DNA of 64,000 nucleotides from NCBI GenBank assembly GCA_029261925.1, contig JAJDAJ010000032.1:28549-92548 (forward strand), in the 5' to 3' direction. The stretch comes from Deltaproteobacteria bacterium (GTDB lineage: Bacteria > Myxococcota_A > UBA9160 > SZUA-336). The stretch's first letter is position 1; each line of letters begins with the position of its first letter. The notes below the pieces were generated by a model that searched no databases, was not told where the DNA came from, and worked only from the letters and a program-made list of their open reading frames with translations. The translations under genes were made by a program, and so were the position numbers. This document shows, piece after piece, positions 8,759 to 16,980 of this stretch.

Positions 8759-9064
8759 GTGGCAAAGACGAGCCAGGTATACCGGGACCGGAAGCGTCTG
8801 CGGCTGATCCGGCGGCAGGCCGAGCGCCGCGCCGAGCTGCGGCAGGTGATCCGCGACGCCGGAGTCTCGCTCGACGACAAGCGCATCGCGCAGGCCAAGC
8901 TCGAGAAGCTGCCTCGCAACGGCTCTCCGGCCCGGCGCACGAATCGCTGCCAGCTCACGGGGCGCTCACGCGGCGTCTACCGCAAGTTCAGGCTGTCGCG
9001 GATCATGCTCCGGCAGCTCGCGCACGAGGGGAAGATCCCCGGGATGACCAAGTCGAGCTGGTGA
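8759..9064 (+). CDS. rpsN: 30S ribosomal protein S14, long zinc-free form
   Basis: A 101-residue S14 of the Escherichia coli-like long type: [19 protein letters not shown] at the start, [25 protein letters not shown] and a C-terminal [18 protein letters not shown]. It has a single Cys, so the four-Cys zinc site of short S14 is absent. It assembles late into the head of the small subunit. The GTG at 8759 has a GCGAGG site 9 nt upstream and gives the exact family N-terminus. It is followed by a hairpin at 9071-9088. Confidence 0.94.
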   Translation: MAKTSQVYRDRKRLRLIRRQAERRAELRQVIRDAGVSLDDKRIAQAKLEKLPRNGSPARRTNRCQLTGRSRGVYRKFRLSRIMLRQLAHEGKIPGMTKSSW

Positions 9065-9070
9065 TCCGGC

Positions 9071-9088
9071 GGCGCCCTCGCGGGCGCC
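9071..9088 (+). terminator. Hairpin after rpsN
   Basis: A perfect 7-bp stem GGCGCCC/GGGCGCC with loop TCGC, 7 bp after the rpsN stop. There is no T-run, so it may be a weak terminator or an mRNA 3'-end stabiliser rather than a classical intrinsic terminator. Confidence 0.35.
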
Positions 9089-9130
9089 CCAGCGTCACCG
9101 CGTAGACGTCACACGACCAGGGGGGCAGCG

Positions 9131-9922
9131 GTGGCGGCCAGGTCCTCGCGCAAGAAGACGACGGCGAAGAAGCCGGCCCGCAAGAAGGGGGCGGCCAAGA
9201 AGACCGTCGCGAAGAAGACGACCGCGAAGAAGGCCGCGCCCCGGAAGGCCGCCGCGAAGAAGGCCCCGCCGAAGAAGGCCGCGCCCAAGAAGGCGGCCGC
9301 CAAGAAGTCCACCGCGAAGGCCGCGCCCAAGAAGCCCGCCGCGAAGAAGGCCGCGCCCAAGAAGGCCACGGCGAAGAAGACGACCGCGAAGAAGGCTGCG
9401 TCCAAGAAGGTCACCGCGAAGAAGGCCGCGCCGAAGAAGCAGAGCGCGGCCGAGGCGAGGGCCGCCGAGACCCGGGCCGGGCCCGCCGAGGTCGAGGAGC
9501 CCGAGGAGATCGAGGCACCTCCCAAGCCGAAGCCGCGCATCGTGGGCCCGCACGCGCATCCCGACTCGGGGCTGACCAAGGCGCAGTTCCGCAAGCTGCA
9601 CGAGCTGCTGCTCAAGGAGCGCGCCGCCGTGGTGAGCGAGATCCGCAAGAGCGTCGCCGGCGCCGTCGAGGACGCGAGCCCGTTCTCGGAGAGCATCGAT
9701 CAGGCCCAGCACGAGACCGAGCAGAACTTCCGGCTGCGGCTGGCCGACAAGCAGCGCAAGCTGCTCAACGAGATCCAGGCCGCCCTCGAGAAGATGGACG
9801 AGGGCGAGTACGGCGTGTGCGAGGGCACCGAGGACCCGATCGGATTTCCGCGCCTCGAGGTGCGCCCCTGGGCGCGCTACAGCGTCGAGTACAAGGAGAT
9901 GAAGGACCGCCGCGGCCTCTGA
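9131..9922 (+). CDS. DksA/TraR-family regulator with histone H1-like lysine/alanine tail and degenerate zinc finger
   Basis: A 263-residue two-part protein. Residues 1 to about 110 are Lys/Ala/Pro/Thr repeats (units such as [10 protein letters not shown]) like histone H1 tails, expected to bind nucleic acid. After an acidic-proline linker (to about 145), residues about 150-263 are a DksA-type coiled-coil ([30 protein letters not shown] at the tip, [15 protein letters not shown]). DksA binds the RNA polymerase secondary channel with ppGpp. The usual CxxC-CxxC finger keeps only the first Cys (about residue 229, [11 protein letters not shown]), with Thr, Ser and Tyr elsewhere, so it should not bind zinc. 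The GTG start is at 9131, after an AGGGGGG site. It sits next to zinc-free ribosomal genes. Confidence 0.88.
   Translation: MAARSSRKKTTAKKPARKKGAAKKTVAKKTTAKKAAPRKAAAKKAPPKKAAPKKAAAKKSTAKAAPKKPAAKKAAPKKATAKKTTAKKAASKKVTAKKAAPKKQSAAEARAAETRAGPAEVEEPEEIEAPPKPKPRIVGPHAHPDSGLTKAQFRKLHELLLKERAAVVSEIRKSVAGAVEDASPFSESIDQAQHETEQNFRLRLADKQRKLLNEIQAALEKMDEGEYGVCEGTEDPIGFPRLEVRPWARYSVEYKEMKDRRGL
9152..9448 (+). repeat. Degenerate AAGAAG-rich repeats encoding a Lys/Ala tail
   Basis: About 300 bp of imperfect repeats of 12-15 bp built on GCGAAGAAG/GCCAAGAAG, encoding [16 protein letters not shown] units in the DksA-like protein. Such repeats change length readily by slippage or recombination. Confidence 0.85.
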
Positions 9923-9948
9923 GGGCGGCGATCCGGCCGCCTCGGGTC

Positions 9949-11127
9949 ATGCAGCCAGAGCACGTTCCCCTCGACCCCGAGTCCGTGCTCGCGGAGGCGC
10001 GTGAGCTCGGCGGCCTCGACGACCTGGGCGACGCCTCGTTCCTGGAGCCGATGCGGCGCCTGCTGCACGCGCTCGACACCGAGGCCGGCCTGCACGCCCT
10101 CGGCCGCGCCACGCAGCGCGCGCGCGTCGTGAACATCCTGGTGAATCGCGCGCGCATCGAGGACGACTACCGGCGCCAGCCCGGGATCGAGGAAGAGCGG
10201 ATCCAGGCGCCGGTGGTGGTCGTCGGCCTGCCGCGCACGGGCACGACCATGCTCCAGCGAGTGCTCGCCGAGGACCCGGAGGTCGATGCGGTCCGCTGGT
10301 ACGAGTGCCGCAACCCGGCGCCGTTCCCCGGCTGGGACTGGAGGACGCGCGACCCGCGGATCGCCGACGCCGAGGAGGAGGTACGCGCCACGCTCGAGGC
10401 CGTGCCCGAGCTCGCGGCCATTCACCCGTTCGACCCGACGGGTCCCGACGAGGAGATCATGCTCCTCGAGCACTCCTTCTACAGCCGCACGGCAGAGTCG
10501 TACGCCGACGTGCCCGGCTTTCGCACCTGGCTGGCCGCGCAGGACCAGGCGCCCGGCTACGCCTACCTGACGCGGGTGCTGCGCCACATCCAGTGGCAGC
10601 ACCGCCGCCTGGGCCGCGCGCGCGAGCGCTGGGTGCTCAAGGCGCCGCATCACCTGGGCAACATGGAGCTGCTCTTCGAGCAGTTCCCGGACGCGCGCGT
10701 GATCCAGACGCACCGGGATCCGATGCAGTCGATCCCGTCGATTGCCAGCATGGTCTACTACCTGTGGCGCCTCGGCAGCGACCACGCGGACCCGGTGTCG
10801 GCGGGGCAGCAGTGGAGCGAGAACTGGGCGCGCGATCTCCGCGCCTGCATGGCGTTCCGCGACGGGTCCGGCCTCGGGGATCGCTTCCTCGACGTGAGGT
10901 ACCTCGACACGGTCCGGGATCCGGTCGGCGTCGCGCGCCGGATCAACGACTGGCTGGGGCGCGAGCTACCGCCGCTGGCCGAGGACAAGATGCGCGCGTG
11001 GATCGAGGACAACGCGCGGGAGAAGCGCGCGGTCCACGACTACACGCTGCAGCAGTTCGGGCTCACCGAGGCCGGGATCGAGCGCGACTTCCGCGAGTAC
11101 CGCGAGCGCTTCGTGCTCGACCGCTGA
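9949..11127 (+). CDS. Sulfotransferase family protein
   Basis: A 392-residue PAPS-dependent sulfotransferase-like protein. The 5'-phosphosulfate loop is VVGLPRTGTTML (about residue 90) and the 3'-phosphate site is VIQTHRDPMQSIPSI. The family transfers sulfate from PAPS to hydroxyl groups of lipids, steroids or glycans; the acceptor is unknown. The ATG at 9949 lies 26 bp after the DksA-like stop; longer starts would overlap that gene. The C-terminus has HDYTLQQFGLTEAGIERDF, shared in form with the paralog at 60150-61289. It is convergent with the hydrolase downstream, 1 bp apart. Confidence 0.88.
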   Translation: MQPEHVPLDPESVLAEARELGGLDDLGDASFLEPMRRLLHALDTEAGLHALGRATQRARVVNILVNRARIEDDYRRQPGIEEERIQAPVVVVGLPRTGTTMLQRVLAEDPEVDAVRWYECRNPAPFPGWDWRTRDPRIADAEEEVRATLEAVPELAAIHPFDPTGPDEEIMLLEHSFYSRTAESYADVPGFRTWLAAQDQAPGYAYLTRVLRHIQWQHRRLGRARERWVLKAPHHLGNMELLFEQFPDARVIQTHRDPMQSIPSIASMVYYLWRLGSDHADPVSAGQQWSENWARDLRACMAFRDGSGLGDRFLDVRYLDTVRDPVGVARRINDWLGRELPPLAEDKMRAWIEDNAREKRAVHDYTLQQFGLTEAGIERDFREYRERFVLDR

Positions 11128-11128
11128 C

Positions 11129-12523
11129 TCAGAACAGCGTGTCGCGGAGCGCGCCCGCGACGAACTCGCGCACGTCGCGCTCGAACAGGCAGGAGACGTG
11201 GCTCCCGCGGCTCCAGAGGATGCGCGGACGGTCCCAGTGGCGCCAGAGCTCGCGCACCTGCGCCGCGGGAACCAGGCGATCTCCGGTCGCTCCGTACACG
11301 AAGCGCCGCGAGTGCTCCAGGCGCGGCGCGAACGCCAGCGGCGAGACCACGCGCTCGACCGCCCGCTGCACCTCCCAGTCATGGCCGACCGACTCGGCGA
11401 GCGCCAGCTCGAGCGGGCCCGCGAAGCGGCGCGTGGTGGTGTGCACGAAGTCGCTGGGCGGCACCCCGGCGATCGCACACGCCAGCCCGTCCTCGAGGCC
11501 GGCCAGCACGCCGACGGTGTAGCCGCCCAGGGACATTCCGCTGACGCCGACCGCAGGGGCGTCCTGCCGCGCGCGCAGCCAGCCGATCAGCCGCCGCAGC
11601 TCCCAGATCGCCTGGCCCTCCGCGTGCAGCAGGTGCGCCGGCGAGTTCATGAACTGCTCTCCGGAGCGCCGCCCGGGCGCGCGGGCCGCGTGCACCGGGA
11701 GCACGTAGAGCGCGACGTTGATGCCGAGGTTCTCGCGCAGCCAGGCTGCGCGGAACGCGACCGCGTCGGCCTCGGCCGAGCCCATGCCGAAGCCGTGCAC
11801 GTTCACCAGCCAGGGCCGCGGCGTTCCGGGGTCGCGGAACACGTGCGCGATCGCCGTGCGGTTGGCCTCGAAGCTCATCCATTCCGCGGCGACCGGGAGC
11901 TCCGGATCGGGCTCGTAGTCGCTGACGAAGCGCAGCTGCTCGTACGACGTGCCGCGCGCCCGTGCGGGCACCAGCTCGGCATCGACCAGCGGCGTCGGCG
12001 CTCGATGGAAGTCCTCGGGCTTCTCCAGCCAGCCGCGCCGCGCGAAGAGCTCGTGACAGCGGCCCAGCTCCTCGGCGTTCGCACGGACGGCTACGCGATC
12101 CGGCGCGCGGTAGCTGAACGTCATCACCCCGAGCAGGGCGTCGTCGGCCGCGACCTTCGCCGCGTATACGGGCCCCGGGGGCGGTGCGGGAACCTCGTCG
12201 AGCTCCGGCTCGAGGCGCAGCGCCGCCCAGCCCGTGGCCAGCAGGCAGCCGGCCGACGCCAGCAGCAGCTGCAGGCCGGCGAGCGGACCTGCCACGAGCA
12301 GCAGGGGCAGCGAGAGCAGGCCGCCGAGCACGCTGCCCAGCGCGGCGAGCTGGAAGCTGCGCGCATCGGGTGCCAGCAGCAGCCGCACCCCCGCACCGAG
12401 CATCAGGGCTCCGGGTACCGCACAGAGCAGCAGCGCGGCGATGCCCGCGGCCGCACCGATCCCGAGCCACAGGGCGCCCGAGACGGCGATCAGCCAGACC
12501 GAGACCAGCCCCGTACCGCGCAT
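11129..12523 (-). CDS. Membrane-anchored alpha/beta hydrolase
   Basis: A 464-residue protein. The first 110 residues hold about four hydrophobic helices (VWLIAVSGALWLGIGAAAG, LLLCAVPGALMLGAG, SVLGGLLSLPLLLVAGPLAG and one more). The rest is an alpha/beta hydrolase domain with oxyanion motif VNVHGFGMG, nucleophile elbow VSGMSLGGYT (Ser about residue 330) and a late RGSHVSCLF His. It probably acts on lipid or ester substrates at the membrane. The ATG at 12523 sits exactly where the first membrane helix begins. The open frame extends further upstream, but that part is compositionally unlike protein. Confidence 0.85.
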   Translation of the reverse strand: MRGTGLVSVWLIAVSGALWLGIGAAAGIAALLLCAVPGALMLGAGVRLLLAPDARSFQLAALGSVLGGLLSLPLLLVAGPLAGLQLLLASAGCLLATGWAALRLEPELDEVPAPPPGPVYAAKVAADDALLGVMTFSYRAPDRVAVRANAEELGRCHELFARRGWLEKPEDFHRAPTPLVDAELVPARARGTSYEQLRFVSDYEPDPELPVAAEWMSFEANRTAIAHVFRDPGTPRPWLVNVHGFGMGSAEADAVAFRAAWLRENLGINVALYVLPVHAARAPGRRSGEQFMNSPAHLLHAEGQAIWELRRLIGWLRARQDAPAVGVSGMSLGGYTVGVLAGLEDGLACAIAGVPPSDFVHTTTRRFAGPLELALAESVGHDWEVQRAVERVVSPLAFAPRLEHSRRFVYGATGDRLVPAAQVRELWRHWDRPRILWSRGSHVSCLFERDVREFVAGALRDTLF

Positions 12524-12558
12524 GGCCGGACCGTAGCACGCGGCGGATCTCCCGGGAG

Positions 12559-12564
12559 TATGCT
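12559..12564 (+). promoter_or_regulatory. Candidate -10 box of the HAD-PlsC gene
   Basis: TATGCT lies 30 bp before the ATG at 12595, in the intergenic region divergent from the hydrolase. No clear -35 hexamer is seen. Confidence 0.3.
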
Positions 12565-12594
12565 GGAGGCCGGGAATCGCCCCGCCCCCCCACG

Positions 12595-14076
12595 ATGCCG
12601 CCCTTCTCCCACCTGACGCACGAGATCGATCGCAGCCCGGCCGGGCCCGAGGTGGCGGCCTTCTTCGATCTCGACGGCACGCTGATCGCCGGGTTCTCGG
12701 TGATCGCCCTGCTCCGCGACCGCCTGCTGCACGGGGCGCTCTCGGCGCGCGACCTGACGCGCAGCGCACGCACGGCGATCGCCTTCTACCGCGGCCGGGC
12801 CGCCTTCTCGGCCCTGCTCGCCACCATGGCGCGCACGCTGGCCGGGACCGAGTGCGGCGAGATGGAGGAGGCCGCCCAGGCGCTCTTCGACGAGGAGCTC
12901 GCGGGCACCGTGTATCCCGAGGCGCGGCACATCATCGAGGCCCACCGGCGGCGCGGCCACACCCTGGCGATCGCATCGGCGGCCACCGGCGTCCAGGTGG
13001 CCCCGATCGCGCGCGACCTCGGGATCCCGCACGTGCTGGCTTCGCGCCTCGAGGTCGCCGACGGGCAGTTCACCGGGCGTGTGGACGGACCGGTGGGCTG
13101 GGGGCCGGGCAAGGCCGAGGCCGCGCGCCGCTTCGCCGCGGAGCGGGGCATCAAGCTCGACCGCAGCTACTTCTACAGCGACGGCGGCGAGGATCTGCCG
13201 CTGCTCCAGGAAGTCGGACACCCCCGTCCGACGAACCCCGACCGACAGCTCGCGCGCGTCGCGCGCAGCCGCAGCTGGCCGATCCTGCGCTTCGAGAGCC
13301 GCCCGCGCCCCGACCTGCAGGACGCCCTGCGCACGCTGCTGCTGGTCTCGGGCATCCCCACCATGCTGCTCTACGCGCTGCCGCTGCAGCTGATCCTGCG
13401 CGATCGCGAGCGGCTGCTCGACCTGATCTCCCGCGGCTGGGGACAGCTGGGCAGCGCGATAGCCCGCGTGGAGCTCGACGTCGAGGGTGGCCGGTACCTC
13501 GCCGCGCCGCGTCCCGCCATCTTCGTCTACAACCACCAGAGCCCGATCGACCTGATGCTGATCGCCCGCCTGGTCGAGCGCGAGTTCGCCGTCCTCGTGC
13601 ACGGCCCCGAGCACCGCCTCGGCGTGTTCCGGCGCCTGGCGGAGAGCGCGCAGACGGTCTTCCTCGACGGCAGCGCCGGCGGCCGCGAGAGTGCGCTGCG
13701 CACGTTGGAGCGGGGCCGCTCGCTGGTCGTGGCGCCGGAGATCGGCGCCGGGCCGCGCCCGAGACTGGGGCCGTTCTCGGCGCGCCCGTTCGAGCTGGCC
13801 ATGGAAGCCCGCGTGCCGGTGATCCCGATCGTGTTCGCGAACGCGCGCGACGCCCTGCCGCCCAACGCCCTGTTCGTGCGGCGCGGCACCGTCCGCGTGC
13901 GCGTGCACCCGCCCGTATCCACCGTCGACTGGCAGCCCGGCGCCCCCCTCGACGCGGCGATCGCGGAGATCCGCGAGCTCTTCGCGCGCGAGCTGCGCGA
14001 GGCCTCGGGCGAGGACCTGGGCCCCGGCCCCGACCAGGCTAGCCGGAGCTGCGCGCCAGGCGGGCCTGCTCGGTGA
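12595..14076 (+). CDS. HAD-IB phosphatase fused to PlsC-type acyltransferase
   Basis: A 493-residue bifunctional protein. The N-half is a HAD-IB (SerB-like) hydrolase with FFDLDGT (about residue 23), a cap region, and the late motif FYSDGGEDLPLL. The C-half is a glycerolipid acyltransferase with the NHQSPID motif (HX4D, about residue 312) and a membrane-like segment LLLVSGIPTMLLYALPLQLIL between the halves. The fusion is known for lysophosphatidic-acid acyltransferases of actinobacteria and myxobacteria. It suggests coupled acylation of lysophosphatidate and dephosphorylation toward diacylglycerol, which would feed the WS/DGAT enzymes downstream. Its 3' end overlaps the convergent WS/DGAT gene by 38 bp. 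Confidence 0.88.
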   Translation: MPPFSHLTHEIDRSPAGPEVAAFFDLDGTLIAGFSVIALLRDRLLHGALSARDLTRSARTAIAFYRGRAAFSALLATMARTLAGTECGEMEEAAQALFDEELAGTVYPEARHIIEAHRRRGHTLAIASAATGVQVAPIARDLGIPHVLASRLEVADGQFTGRVDGPVGWGPGKAEAARRFAAERGIKLDRSYFYSDGGEDLPLLQEVGHPRPTNPDRQLARVARSRSWPILRFESRPRPDLQDALRTLLLVSGIPTMLLYALPLQLILRDRERLLDLISRGWGQLGSAIARVELDVEGGRYLAAPRPAIFVYNHQSPIDLMLIARLVEREFAVLVHGPEHRLGVFRRLAESAQTVFLDGSAGGRESALRTLERGRSLVVAPEIGAGPRPRLGPFSARPFELAMEARVPVIPIVFANARDALPPNALFVRRGTVRVRVHPPVSTVDWQPGAPLDAAIAEIRELFARELREASGEDLGPGPDQASRSCAPGGPAR

Positions 14077-15394
14077 ACGTCTGGCCCACGCCACCGGCGA
14101 GCTTCGACAGATCGGGCAGCGTCGCGGCGTCGCCGACCAGCGCCGCGTGCAGGCGACCCGCGTAGGCGCAGACGGCGAACGAGAGGCCGACGCTGTCGAC
14201 GATCGGCAGCAGCGGGTGAATCGCCTCGATGGAGCGACCGCAGAGGGTGCGCGCCTCGCGCGGTCCCGAGAGCGTGGTCGCCAGCACATTGGCCACGCGC
14301 CCCGTGCGCAGCCGGCGGAGCAGCCCCGCCAGCAGCGCCGGGGGCAGCCAGTCGGCGACCTGGAGCAGCCCGCTCACCCCGCGCCAGGCCGCCTCGGAGC
14401 TCATCCGGTCGAGGATCGCGCGCGTCGCGCCCACGCGGGCGTCGGCGTCGGGTGCGCGCAGCGGCAGGCGCACCCGCATCGCCGAGCTGCGGCTGCGGGA
14501 CGGGCCAGGCTCCGCGGCGGTCACGGTCAGCGGCACCAGTGCCATGGCCTCGAGCGCGGGCAGCGCGCCGCCCCGCCCGGTCAGGTACGACTGCAGACCA
14601 CCCGCCAGCCCGGCGAGGGCCACCTCGGGGAGCCCGCCGCGCCCCAGCAGGACCTCGACGTCGGCCGCCTCGACGTCGAGCAGGCAGACCTGGCGGCGCG
14701 GGCCGACGGGCACGTTCCAGGGGAGCGCCGGCACCTCGTCGGCCCGCGCCTTCTGGACCGACTCGACCAGCGCATCGAGACGGCCGCGTGCCGTGGGCGC
14801 CGGCCGCGCGCGCCAGGCGGCCGACGCGGTCGAGCGCGCCCGGCGCAGCGCATCGGCGGCCCGGGCGACGGCGGTCGGACCCGGGCGCGGGGGCGGCAGC
14901 GGCGCGTCCAGATCGCGATCGCCGGCGCGATCGAGCAGGGCCTGGAGCATGCGCAGCCCGGTGATGCCGCTGACCATGCAGGCGTGGGCCTCGAACAGCA
15001 CCGCACCGCGACCTCCGTGCAGGCCGTCGATCACGTGGACCTGCCACAGGGGTCGGTGAGGCGGCAGCGGCTGCGCGATGATCTGGGCCACCACCGCGTC
15101 CAGCTCTGCCGGACCACCGGGGGCGGGCAAGCCCCAGCGGAAGACGTGCTCGTCGAGGCGGAAGTCGAAGGCGTCCTCCCAGTACGGACCGGTGAGCCCG
15201 ATCCAGCCGCTCGCGGGCCGCTGCGCCAGCCGGCGCAGCCCCCGGAGGCGCCCGCGCAGGCGCCGCTCGAGCTCGGGAGGCTCGAGCGGGCGCTCCAGCG
15301 TGAGCAGCGCACCCACGTTCAGCGGCGCGTGGGGCCGCTCCAGGTGGAGCAGCGCCGCATCGATGGTCGACAGAGAGCTGGTGGGGGTCGCCAC
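14039..15394 (-). CDS. WS/DGAT-family protein with all catalytic motifs lost (probable pseudoenzyme)
   Basis: A 451-residue member of the wax ester synthase/diacylglycerol acyltransferase family by start (LSTIDAALLHLERPHAPLNVGALLTLE), length and layout. The catalytic HHxxxDG reads HACMVSG (about residue 135): the second His, the proposed base, is Ala and the Asp is Ser. The structural ND motif reads PE and the late TNVPGP reads TTLSGP. The reading frame is intact, so it is probably retained as a regulatory or binding subunit rather than decaying. It is divergent from the patatin gene, and its paralogs lie at 16981, 18433 and 19861. It could instead be an early pseudogene. Confidence 0.85.
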   Translation of the reverse strand: MATPTSSLSTIDAALLHLERPHAPLNVGALLTLERPLEPPELERRLRGRLRGLRRLAQRPASGWIGLTGPYWEDAFDFRLDEHVFRWGLPAPGGPAELDAVVAQIIAQPLPPHRPLWQVHVIDGLHGGRGAVLFEAHACMVSGITGLRMLQALLDRAGDRDLDAPLPPPRPGPTAVARAADALRRARSTASAAWRARPAPTARGRLDALVESVQKARADEVPALPWNVPVGPRRQVCLLDVEAADVEVLLGRGGLPEVALAGLAGGLQSYLTGRGGALPALEAMALVPLTVTAAEPGPSRSRSSAMRVRLPLRAPDADARVGATRAILDRMSSEAAWRGVSGLLQVADWLPPALLAGLLRRLRTGRVANVLATTLSGPREARTLCGRSIEAIHPLLPIVDSVGLSFAVCAYAGRLHAALVGDAATLPDLSKLAGGVGQTFTEQARLARSSG

Positions 15395-15491
15395 GTGGCG
15401 CCACGTCTATCCGATCGTGCTGGCGGAATCCAGGCGCACGCGCGAGCGGCCCACCGCCGGCGCGGGGATTGCCGGTGCGGCCCGAGCGGCG

Positions 15492-15497
15492 TATACG
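15492..15497 (+). promoter_or_regulatory. Candidate -10 box of the patatin gene
   Basis: TATACG ends 10 bp before the GTG at 15508, which predicts a leaderless or near-leaderless transcript. No good -35 is visible. Confidence 0.35.
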
Positions 15498-15507
15498 GGA
15501 GCGACCC

Positions 15508-16944
15508 GTGGACGCGCAGCGCTTCATCGACGAGTTCCGGCCCTTCCGACGCGGCGAGCTCGGCCTGGCGCGGAAGCGCGTCAGCGATCCGGGGTTCCTG
15601 CCCGGGCCTCAGCTCGATGCCCTGCGCTACGCGCTGCGCCTGGCCCAGCTCTCGGCGCTGGGCCCGGGCGGCAGGAGCTGCGTCGAGGCGCTCGCCGGCT
15701 ACCGGCTCGACCTGCTGCAGCTGCTCGCCCCGGTGCTGCCCACGGATCCCGACGAGATCGATGCCGCCGCCCTGGCGGTCCGGGTCCCGGCCGCGGTGCG
15801 CCTGGTCGAGACCGCGCGCCGGCGCGTGCTCGAGACACCGCTGGTCGACGCGGACACCCTCGAGCGCGACGTGACGCACAAGCCCCTGGTGCTGCTGCTC
15901 GGCGGCGCCGCCGGCTGCGGCTACGTGTACCTGGGCGCACTGCAGCGGCTGGCCGAGCTGGCCCTGCTGCCGAGCTACATCGTCGGCTGCAGCATCGGCG
16001 CGATCCTCGCGGTGCTGCGCGCGCGCACGGCCGATTTCTCGCTGGCCGAGGTCTACGCCGAGCTGCGCGCGCTGCGGCGCAGCAGCGTCCTGCAGCGTCG
16101 CCCGCCGCCGCCGCGCTACACGCTGCCCGGACCCCTGCAGCTCAACCTGCGCGACGCCCTGGGCCACCTGTTCCGCGGCACCGGGGGGGATCTGCTGCGC
16201 CTCGACGAGCTGGCCATCCCGGTGGATGTGCTGGTCACCGGCGTCGGGCGCGGCGCGCGCGGCTCGGGACCGGCCCAGCCCGCGGAGACGACCGACCCCG
16301 AGCGCCGTCACTCGCTCACGCGCCTGCCCCTGAAGCTCGCGGGCCGCGCTCTCGAGGAGCTGACGGCCCTGGCGATGAGCCGGCGCCTGGTCACGCCGCT
16401 CTTCCTGGGTGCCGACGCGAACACCGCCGGTCTGCCCGCCCTCGACGCTGCGGGGTTCAGCGCCTGCATCCCGCAGCTGATCCACTACGAGCCGCCGGCC
16501 GATGCCACGGACACGGCGCGCATCGTGGAGGAGCTGTTCGAGCGCCACGATCTCGAGGCGCTCGCCGACGGGGTGGTCAGCACCACGACGCCGGCACGCA
16601 TGACCTGGGAGGCGATCGAGGGCGGCCGTCTGGGCTCGCGCAGCTGCGCGATCCTGGCACTGAATGCCATGCAGGCCGGGCGCGGGCCGACGCGGCTGCT
16701 GCTGGCGCCGCTCCAGCACGCCTTCGCCTCGCGGGCGCAGCTGGACAAGCCCTTCTGGGACCTCGGCGTCTCGTTCCGGCACGGCGCGTCGCTGATCGAC
16801 CTGCTCCCGAGCGAGAGCACCCTGCGGCGCGCCACGCGCACGGGTCGCCGGGAGTTCGAGCCGACCGCGGTGCTGCTCGGAGCACTGCTCGCCCCGCTGC
16901 CCGACTGGCCGGAAATCCGCGCCCGGGCGTCGATGGGTACTTGA
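15508..16944 (+). CDS. Patatin-like phospholipase/lipase
   Basis: A 478-residue protein with a central patatin domain: the oxyanion loop LLLGGAAGCGYVYLGALQRL, the nucleophile GCSIG (Ser about residue 161) and the catalytic-dyad Asp in ALADGVVS. Patatins are Ser-Asp acyl hydrolases acting on phospholipids or storage triacylglycerol. About 125 N-terminal residues are helical and unassigned. The GTG at 15508 gives VDAQRFIDEFRPF. An earlier in-frame start at 15469 is possible but would lie upstream of the likely -10. It stands head-on with WS/DGAT genes, so a role in mobilising stored neutral lipid is likely (inference). Confidence 0.85.
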   Translation: MDAQRFIDEFRPFRRGELGLARKRVSDPGFLPGPQLDALRYALRLAQLSALGPGGRSCVEALAGYRLDLLQLLAPVLPTDPDEIDAAALAVRVPAAVRLVETARRRVLETPLVDADTLERDVTHKPLVLLLGGAAGCGYVYLGALQRLAELALLPSYIVGCSIGAILAVLRARTADFSLAEVYAELRALRRSSVLQRRPPPPRYTLPGPLQLNLRDALGHLFRGTGGDLLRLDELAIPVDVLVTGVGRGARGSGPAQPAETTDPERRHSLTRLPLKLAGRALEELTALAMSRRLVTPLFLGADANTAGLPALDAAGFSACIPQLIHYEPPADATDTARIVEELFERHDLEALADGVVSTTTPARMTWEAIEGGRLGSRSCAILALNAMQAGRGPTRLLLAPLQHAFASRAQLDKPFWDLGVSFRHGASLIDLLPSESTLRRATRTGRREFEPTAVLLGALLAPLPDWPEIRARASMGT

Positions 16945-16980
16945 CACCGGGACCACTGCAGTCGTACACGGGGGGTGCTC

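Noticed and set aside
9152..9448. AAGAAG-rich repeats as a possible CRISPR or microsatellite element
   Set aside because: They are in frame inside a coding sequence and encode a Lys/Ala tail, with no spacer structure.
16941..16970. Perfect TTGACA at 16941-16946 as promoter for the WS/DGAT gene
   Set aside because: It lies at the patatin stop codon and the best -10 (TACACG, 18 bp away) is weak; the gene is only 36 bp downstream of patatin, so it is kept as operonic. Not excluded.
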